Shown here piece by piece: positions 56,216-64,000 of a DNA stretch of 64,000 bases (position 1 is the first letter of the stretch; each line of letters begins with the position of its first letter). The DNA lies in assembly GCA_036346225.1 (NCBI GenBank), contig JARFIW010000999.1, forward strand, positions 286,001 to 350,000, read 5' to 3'. This DNA is from Platerodrilus igneus. Lineage: Eukaryota; Arthropoda; Insecta; Coleoptera; Lycidae. Made by a program: the position numbers and the translations under genes. Below the pieces are notes generated by a model that was not told the DNA's origin, made no database searches, and saw only the letters and a program-made list of their open reading frames with translations.

Positions 56216-58985
56216 AGAAAAGGAACAGCTTAAATTTACTCAATTATGGTTATCTAAGCAATTCAACTGATACATATAAATGTATATAAATACAATTGTG
56301 GTGCTTGTTTATATTATATCTTTCTAATATATTACGCTTTTAAATAAGCGTGCGCCGATGCAAAAGTCCATGTACCAATAAGTTTTATAAAATATACATC
56401 AACGGAATACGTAGAAGGTGGAAAATAAAAATTATATCACTTACAACTTATTTATCGGATACAGGGCTAAAGCGCCCTTATCGTGTAGGACAAACTTGAA
56501 TGTCAGGAAATCCGTCTATCCAACTATCGTTGACGCAAAGTATTCACTACGAAAACACTTGCATAATGTCACGATACTTTTCTAAAATCCGCGATTACTT
56601 TCGCGTTTGGAAACTTGTTTCACTACAAACTCGAATTCAAAGCTACCATTACGAATTACCTAGCCTGTTCACCTGCTCGACGATGGTGTTTGTCAATCGA
56701 CTAACAGAAGATAAAAATTTGTAATGCAAAATTTGAATAAATCAGAATCAACTCTTCCATTACGGTATGTCGGTATTTACAAGTTCTTATTTCAGGAAAT
56801 TACCCAATTATCCCTATTCGCATGGTTTGTACGATTTGGGTTGTCTAAAGATTGAGGTTAAAGGTCTTTCGGTACATAAAAATGGTTATATGTATTCCCA
56901 CAGTTTGTATTTAATACCTACATCCGCGTCATTGGTTAGTGCTTACGCCTTAAATTTTATATATTTTATGGGTTTTTGTCTGTTGGAGTGACTTCGATAT
57001 CTTGAAAGTCGTAAAAATGTTTACGAATACACCTTCCTAGGCTTGGTATCTTGCGAAAATGTGTCGGTTTTTTATGTAATTTAAAATGTTTACTGTGAAA
57101 CCCGGTTTTAATTGCTGGTTGTAAAAAAATGTATTTGGTACTTTAACATACATGTCCTATATTTAATGTTATGACAAAATTACTGGGTATTAAATTGTTA
57201 ACCATCTAAGTTTTTAAAAACGGTAGTCATGTTAGATTAGACGTGTGTGTTCAGAAATTAAACTCTTCGTGTTGTACTGATGATACCTTTTACAAAAATG
57301 GGCAGAACGTTGACGATGCGGTTTAAAACCGGAACACGTGTATTTAACCTACTCTTTCTATTCATATCAGCCCTAAAGGGAAATTGGTATAACTAACAAA
57401 TTAAGATTTGAAGTTTTTTTAGGTTTGTTAAGTTTTTCTGCAAGACCTTGTTTACCAAACTGTTTGTAGGGAATGCTACGCAAGAAAATGTTACACTAAA
57501 ATTTTACCATCACGAAGAAAGATCTTAAGCAGAGAAATTTTACACTACTTATACAGGGTATTACGTGGACTCTTTACTTTATTAAATATTAAGGTTGAAA
57601 TAATGCAAATTCCTACAAATAACTTTTAAAAGTATAACACTTGCCATTCGGTCCTCGGTGACGAACTCATCTCAGGGTTTTCAGTGGGGTTTGGTTTTCT
57701 GTAGATTTGTTTGATGTGGTACTTACCTGTGATAAAAGGCAATGCTCTAAGGAAAAAGCAAGAGAGGTTGGATAGATAACGAATACTGCAACGAAAAACC
57801 TTCGAAAGCGGCATTCCAAACAGCACAACCGCGTTTCGTAAAATTTCAAACTAAAGTCATCCGTTGGAGTTTATGTAAATCACCTTGATCGTTTTAAGAT
57901 TCCCGGATTAGCTAATTGAAATTAGCTGATGACCTACAACCAATTGAAATAGATAACCTCGACACTTCGATAATGTGTGTTTATAGTACATTCCCGAGAA
58001 TAATAGAACACCCCCGAGAGTATCTTAATAGATTTATACATAGTAAATCATTCTATTACTACAATGTGTACTTCTACTCAAGGTCGGATCCAGGAAGCAG
58101 AGTGCTTTTAATACAAAATATAATAGATTTATAAATATAAGAAAATAGAAACTGGTTATCCAATAAATGTAAAAGTACTTAATACGTAACAAGGGTGAGT
58201 CATTACTATTGGGACATGGAGTAACGCAACATTTGGACCAAGATGTAACAATTGTACCAAATATAGCTTGATAAAATGTGGCTACAGAAAAACATTCAGG
58301 GTTTAAAGTTGAATTTTGTTTTTCATTTTTTGGTAATAATTTCACATTGTATTCATAAATTGTTATCGAAATTGACACAGAGGCATAACTTTAAACAATG
58401 ATTGTTTTTCATTTATCGTTTTACATTTTGTTGCAGGGGAAAGAAACTTCAAATATTGTATTTATGAAAGTGGGGTGCTTGTTAAGTTAGCTAAAGTTAT
58501 ACTTCTTTACGGATAATAATGAATAAATTATTAAGTCTTCTTACACGGGAATTATTGAATGAAATTAAATTAAGCAAAGTTTAAAATAAATTAATTTAGT
58601 AGAATTATACATCTTGTGACGTTAGCGTGTTGCTGAAGTGAACACTGGGTTGTTGAAATAAATTTATGATTTGGTTAATTCAATTAACTTTCATAAAAAC
58701 TCACGCTGAAAGTGGTTACATTTATAATCGAGCTATTTCAATATAATATTAAAACAAGACAGAAATAATCAAGGAAGTACCTAATGTATATAAACTACAG
58801 CCAATAATAAAACCAGGACTTTACACTATTTGTACTAAATTAAAAATATTTCCGATAAAAATCGGAGACATCATCGTTTACAATGACATCTGTATTCAGA
58901 CACATGCGGTTTAAAATATCACAGAATCATAAAACGTCATACAATTTAATACGTTGTGAACAACAAATAACTAGCTTAAGAAATT
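56216..58985. other. Long unassigned stretch, no gene seen
   Basis: 2.8 kb without recognisable protein, RNA or repeat. Scattered frames of 60-114 codons (for example 58034-58378 minus) have no motif and no codon pattern that convinces me. An isolated TACAGGGTATT lies at 57552. Confidence 0.5.
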
Positions 58986-60788
58986 AACTGTAAAACGTGG
59001 AAACAATGATCGTTTACACGGATGGATGGCATTGAACTCAACCAACAGACAGCTTTAGACGTACAAAGTGTGAGAACAGAATCTTTAAAAAAAACAAGAT
59101 TGAAATAGAGGATTAAGCCTGAAAAAGTTTGTTAGTGAAGTTAAGAAAAGAATGACGATTTAATGACAGTGGACGTGTGTAAGCCGTGGGTCCTTAGAGG
59201 CCGATGTCAAATTGATTTGAGCCTTGCTGGATCATTAGTCCAGAAAACTCAAGAAGGCGTTTTAGTCATGGCATTTAAATCGCGGCGTTCGTGCATCATA
59301 GGGCGATAAGCAGGTTTTACTCTGCATCTTAATGTTTAGAATTCAATGAAATGGAAAGGGAGACCTCACCTGCCGAGGAAGTGAAAAGCTGAATCAGGAG
59401 TTACCTGGGAAACCGTAGATCTCTAAACTGTGAGTACGTCTGAGCAATTCTTATTTTTTGTTTACGCTTAATAGATATGTACACATGAACTTATACATAC
59501 AAATTGTAATCGGTTTGAAAAGCGACAAAATTAGTTTTGTTTAGATTTAACCCAAATATTACAAAAAAAAGGAGATCGTAACCGTAAAACGTTAAGAGAG
59601 ATGTGTATATTAACTTAAACGCAAGTTTTATTTGTGGGATGTATTTGCTAGTAAATTTCTTTGTAAAAATTTAGTATTTTTAATGGACATTGAAATTGCA
59701 AAGGCAAAAGTTGATAAAGCCCTACTTTTTCTAGGTATTGTTGTTAAGGGCATTTCCAAATAAATGGGATTTGAAATAGCGCAGAATTCAATCTAGGAAA
59801 GTACCACAGTGGAATGGTAGTATTATTTGCGAATAAATGTTTTTTATGGAGTTCTGTTAAAAATACTTGCCAGTTAGATGTTACAATAGGTTTGAATGTT
59901 AGGATAATGCGTGTATATTTCCGTAAGTACCGTTAATAGAGTTTAGGCTTACATGGATTTTTATTTGGAGCTAATTGTAAAATTGGTAAAGGTGATCATT
60001 TCGAAAGGATAACGAGCTACCTCAGTGATTTCAATTCCATCTATTTGAAAATGCCTTAAGAACAATACCAAAAAAACAGCACAATACCAGTTTCTGTTTT
60101 CGCAATTTCAATGCCCATTGAAAATACTAAATTTGTAACAAAAAATTTACTAGCAAATTATCCCGCAAATAAAGTTTACGTTTAAGTAAATACACACATC
60201 TTTCTCAACGTTTTCAGTTTCAAACTTCATTCTCAATAGTAGTAGGTTTGGATATTAGCAAAACTAATTCTGTCGATCTACGTACCAATCATTTATATTT
60301 ACAAGTTTGTGTGTACATATTTATTAAGTGTAAACAATAATAATGCGAGAAGAGCTCAGAGATTACTTACAGTTTGAAAGTCTAAGGACTTACAGGTAAT
60401 TCCAGTGTTTCACCTTTTAACTTCCTCGGCGCGTGTGGTCCCTCGTTTTATCTAATTGGATTTAAAACATAGTTGCAGAGTGCAATCCGCTTAGCACAAT
60501 TTGATGCTTAACACGTCTAGTTAAGCCTTCTGGCCTAATGATTCAGCCAAGGTCAAAACAATTCGATATCTGCCTCTGATGGTCAACGATCTAAACACGT
60601 CCGGTGTCATTAAACTATCACTTCGTTCTTAACTTCTATTACCAACTACTTTAAACGTAATCTTCTATTTTAATCTCTCTCACTTAGAAAAAAAGACATC
60701 TCACACTTTGTACGTCTAAAGCTGTCATATGGTTGAGTTCAATGTCATTCATTCGTGTGAACGGTCCTTGTTTCGACGTTTTAGAGTT
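58986..60788. mobile_element. Fold-back element with about 0.75-kb inverted arms
   Basis: Left arm about 58986-59778, right arm about 60030-60788, imperfect inverted repeats. Outer ends AACTGTAAAACGTGG and its complement-type AACGTTTTAGAGTT. A strong 40-bp match (TTGAACTCAACC..., GACAGCTTTAGACGTACAA) pairs 59034-59085 with 60693-60745. The inner match GTATTGTTSTTAAGG pairs 59734 with about 60065. A 250-bp spacer without coding signal. Long inverted arms with a non-coding core suggest a non-autonomous fold-back DNA transposon; no target duplication was identified. Confidence 0.65.
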
Positions 60789-60873
60789 GAAGGCGATTTT
60801 TCTATAATGAATTCTGTATACAGGGTTTATAAAACAGTACTTTATTATTATTATTATTTTGTGGAAATTTCCA

Positions 60874-61222
60874 AGTTAAACCGTTACCTAACCTACAAAA
60901 GGTTTTAGATTGTTACGGGTATAAATGATGCTACGTTACGAATTTCGATTTTGCTCAGAATTATGTAACAATTTTAAGAATGCACCGACTAACTGCAGTG
61001 GTGCGGAAGTGGGTTCCTATGAAAGAAATGATAACAATATATAATTTTATTATTTTTCATCATTTCTACCATAGGAACTCACTTCCGCACCATTGTATGT
61101 AACCCGTGCACATTTAAAATTGTTACTAGTTCCCACCTCTTCTGAGTAAATCAAATTCGTAATGTAACGTCATTTTTACCCGTAACAATCTAAAACTTCC
61201 GTAGGTTAGGTAGCGGCCTAAC
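60874..61222. mobile_element. About 350-bp palindromic MITE-like element
   Basis: Ends GTTAAACCGTTACCTAACC and (reverse complement of the right end) GTTAGGCCGCTACCTAACC. Arms of about 160 bp pair throughout: TTAGATTGTTACGGGT with ACCCGTAACAATCTAA, and GTGCGGAAGTG with CACTTCCGCAC around an AT-rich centre (about 61035-61060). No coding capacity. Confidence 0.75.
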
Positions 61223-62469
61223 TTAGTACTTTCAACAAGTTTTAAAATACTTTTAAATAGGATTTATTAAATGAAATTCCACTTCTAATTCCAACATTTC
61301 TAAAGGAATGTTACGGTTTTTTTACCAAAAGAATTGAAAATTCTATTTTTAAAAATTGAGGATAAGGATTGGCGTGTAGTCAAAAGCTTCCAAACAAAAT
61401 CTTTTTGCGAAAATCTAAAATGTGTACGCTAATAAAACAGTTAAAGTTTTTGAGGTAACACGAAATAAACACTTTTGTAAAATGTTACAGAAATTCCAAT
61501 TTGCAATTTCTATAACAGAAGTGATGCACAATAAGTTGCATAACTTGCAGGTGCAGTAAATCTTAAATCACATAATTATATATATTTTAATAATTTAACT
61601 AACAAAAGGCGTTAAAGAAAAGCTACCTTTCACAATCCCATTTATACAAAATCATACACCAACTTAAATATAACGTTCAGCCTAACATCAACAAAAATCA
61701 CAAAACTCTAAAATTATAGTCTACGCTAATGACAAGGTAAAACGTACCAAAAGATCTTATCAACAGTAATCAACGTACATTTACAGGGATTTCGCAATTC
61801 AAAGTAAATGTAATTTACTTAGATTGCTCTAAGGAAATTACCTCGAGTTTGTAAAATTTCAGTAAATTATTTAAAAATTTTTTTCGACATGACCTGACCT
61901 CACCTATTCATTACGGAAAGTACAATAACCTCTGATCCGAGTGTAGTTTGACACTAATTTAAATGTTATGGATTTTAAACGGTATTATTAGTCTTGAAGT
62001 TTCAAGTACTATCAGCTCCAGGCAAAATAATGAACGATTAATGAATGTCTAGAGAAAGAAGGAAAAGAGAAACTTGTATGACTTGTGTGCAGTCAACAAA
62101 ATACGCATCGTTTTAAAAGGCTATCTGTCTTCAAATGCTTCCGTTCTGTTCTTTCCCACCCAGATAGACCACTCAATTAGCAAACACTACAATATTTTGC
62201 TACCGTCAATATACAAGTCTCCTTTTAAGTCTTAACAAGCAACCATTAGATGGCGCTTGTTACGTGTGAAATTAGCACTAATGATCTTTTGAAATTTACG
62301 TTACCACTTAGACGTCACAAAAAAGTACACCAGCTAGCTTTTGGTGGTGAAGGATGCGTTCTAGGAAATCAAAAGCAATTCTTTTAGTTGTATGCAAACT
62401 TAAAACGATCTTCGCTTTACTGTTTAATAAAAATGCTGGGCTCTAACCCACCAAGAATTTTCCAACTTC
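61223..62469. other. Unassigned, no gene seen
   Basis: AT-rich; no coding or repeat structure recognised. Confidence 0.5.
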
Positions 62470-63107
62470 GCTAGATGGTGATGTTAAAATAATTAGTAAG
62501 TTCTTGCGATACAGGTTGGTAGAGGCCTGTGTACACTTGTCTTTATTCTTCAACTCTTAACTTAAAATATACATAAATAAAAACGTCAAGCTGTTTACTT
62601 AACCTATATTAAAACATGAATTTCATCGTAATAAAACGTTTCAATTAAATGGATTGTCCCTATTTGGCCAAATCTGTATGCGAAACAGTAAATTTATTAA
62701 ATATAAGCTGTGAAGCCTGGACAGTAGGAGAAGCAGACAAGAAAAAGGTAGAAGCCTTTGAAATGTGGTGCTACAGGCGATTGATAAAGATATCATGGAC
62801 AGACAAAGTTAAGAACGAAGAGGTACTAAAAATGATAGGTGAAGAAAGAAATATGTGGAAAACGGTAAAAATTGGAGAGATAGGATGATAGGCCACATAC
62901 TACGGCATGGGGGAATAGTGCGGAATATACTAGAAGCATAGATAGGAAAAAAGAGAAGAAGAGGTAGATCTGGGCTAGACTACTGCACACAGATAGTGAA
63001 AGATGTAGGCTGTAGGAGTTTCAGGGAAATGTGTAGGCTGGCTCAGAATAGAAATCAATGTAGGTACGCATCCAACCAGTCCCAAGATGGATAAATTAAT
63101 GAAGAAA
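62470..63107 (+). mobile_element. Internally deleted RTE copy
   Basis: The leader (CTAGATGGTGATG, GGTTGGTAGAGGCC, TTGGCCAAATCTGTATG) runs straight into the C-terminal coding end at about 62690: CEAWTVGEADKKKVEAFEMW, RLIKISWTDKVKNEEVLKMI, then a frame change to GHILRHGGIVRNILEA and RGRSGLDYCTQIVKDVG, ending CCAACCAGTCCCAAGATGG. Endonuclease and RT are deleted. Confidence 0.8.
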
Positions 63108-63830
63108 AAAGTAACTGCACTTAAACATGATATTTATTATAAGCAACTACAAGCATTGGATGGGCAATATTCTCGAATAATGGTAATTGCGTGAAAGCAT
63201 TTACTGGAAAACTATTATTTCGGCAAATGTCTAAGTGTTGAGGATCTTGGCAGCCACAGGTTGCTTAACCCCCTTGAATAAATCTCAGTGAAATAGGTCA
63301 TAATATTAGATAGCAATAGAAGAAACATGATATTTATTATGAGCAACTACAAGCATTGGATGGGCAATATTCTCGAATAATGTGTGAAAGGATTTATTGG
63401 AAAACCATTATTTCGGCAAATGTCTAAGTGTTGGGGGATCTTGGTAGCCCAGGTTGCTCAACCCCCTTCAATAAATCTCAGTGAAATAGGGCATAATATT
63501 AGAAAACAATATAAAGGGAACCGAGCTGTATGGCTGTGTGAGAATTTCAGGAAACTATGTAGGTTAGTTTAGAAAATAAATAAATGCAGTTTTGAGACGG
63601 GAAACCCAATGACGAAAAAATAAGCGCAATAAATCTGATGATTATTATAAACGACTAGTTGTTTGTTGTGAAATATCTGCAACTAATGTTGACTGTGCGA
63701 AAAGATATATTGGAAAAAATATTAAATCAGTAAATGTTCAAGTGCTGGGGGAACTTAGCAGCCACAGGCTGCTTACCCCTCTTCGCAACCACTGAATGTC
63801 TGAGAAATAGGGTATATAATTGTAAAACAA
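63108..63830. repeat. RTE 3' tandem modules, second locus
   Basis: Starts at about 63127, 63326 and 63636 (CATGATATTTATTATRAGCAAC or CTGATGATTATTATAAACGA), each with TTGG(C/T)AG(C)CACAGG and GAAATAGGGCATATAAT. Between the second and third is another RTE 3' end (GAATTTCAGGAAACTATGTAGG). Same module chain as at 15.24-16.17 kb. Confidence 0.75.
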
Positions 63831-64000
63831 TAGAAGGGGACCGAACTGCATCTAACAAGAAAGAACGGCGCCTATGATGAAAGACAACAAACCTAGAACA
63901 AAAAATTGTTGAAAGTGTATGTGTGGAGCACAGCACAGACAGTATGTCTACGAAATACGAGCAGTCTGAAAAGCAGACAGAAGAACAGTAGCAGTCTTTG
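63831..64000 (+). mobile_element. RTE coding fragment at window edge
   Basis: After GGGGACCGAACTGCATCT comes AACAAGAAAGAACGG, AGACAACAAACCTAG and ACAGCACAGACAGTATGTC, the stretch upstream of the CEAWTV motif in other copies. Continues beyond the window. Confidence 0.7.

Noticed and set aside
58034..58378. 114-codon minus-strand frame
   Set aside because: The longest frame in a long anonymous region, but AT-biased composition and no recognisable motif; chance length is plausible.

Overview
The window is eukaryotic, very probably from a repeat-rich insect or other arthropod. It is AT-rich, has no operon structure and no convincing intact host gene, and is full of metazoan transposable elements: gypsy-type LTR elements, RTE and Jockey non-LTR elements, mariner, pogo, and tRNA-derived SINEs. 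Almost every coding signal is a broken transposon protein. I could not identify a species, and I saw no tRNA or rRNA gene. The only structural-RNA signal is a U6 snRNA-like segment at about 1.3 kb on the minus strand.

Layout: 0-2.7 kb is an LTR-like unit (called TAL-B here) opened by a (TA)n tract and carrying a nested 627-bp LTR-like insert that contains the U6 segment. 3.2-3.4 kb is a GGT-rich minisatellite. 4.23-6.72 kb is a decayed pogo/Tigger transposon whose transposase ended in a PHD finger. 7.0-8.7 and 11.7-13.6 kb are two copies of one TG...CA element with 4-bp target duplications; the second splits an RTE non-LTR retrotransposon (about 10.0-15.3 kb). 15.2-16.7 kb holds RTE 3'-end modules and a SINE. 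17.7-19.8 kb is another TAL-B unit.

20.9-36.8 kb is the most striking part: an almost unbroken chain of LTR-like units of about 1.7-2.5 kb (families TAL-B and TAL-C), joined end to end through (TA)n linkers, with two internally deleted mariners also sitting at (TA)n. 36.8-40.5 kb is mostly anonymous DNA, a heptamer minisatellite and a frameshifted gypsy integrase. 40.5-47.9 kb is a complete-looking but non-autonomous LTR retrotransposon (TAL-A): two near-identical 2.1-kb LTRs, a primer-binding-like site, a polypurine tract, gag, protease and only a stub of reverse transcriptase. It too sits inside (TA)n, followed by two further TAL-A LTRs in alternating orientation (47.95-52.0 kb), again with (TA)n joints.

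52-64 kb is sparser: a 171-bp element with a hammerhead-like loop, ACAGGGTG modules, a dead Jockey RT on the minus strand, a 1.8-kb element with about 0.75-kb inverted arms, a 350-bp palindrome, and an internally deleted RTE copy with 3' tandem modules.

Main idea: (TA)n tracts appear to act as a recurrent landing site for a family of LTR elements sharing one architecture (TATAAATA, then a splice donor, then a box-A-like motif, with conserved termini). Repeated insertion plus LTR-LTR recombination would build LTR-(TA)n-LTR chains and palindromes. TAL-A, TAL-B, TAL-C and the other family letters are names made up for this report. Similarity statements are by eye.
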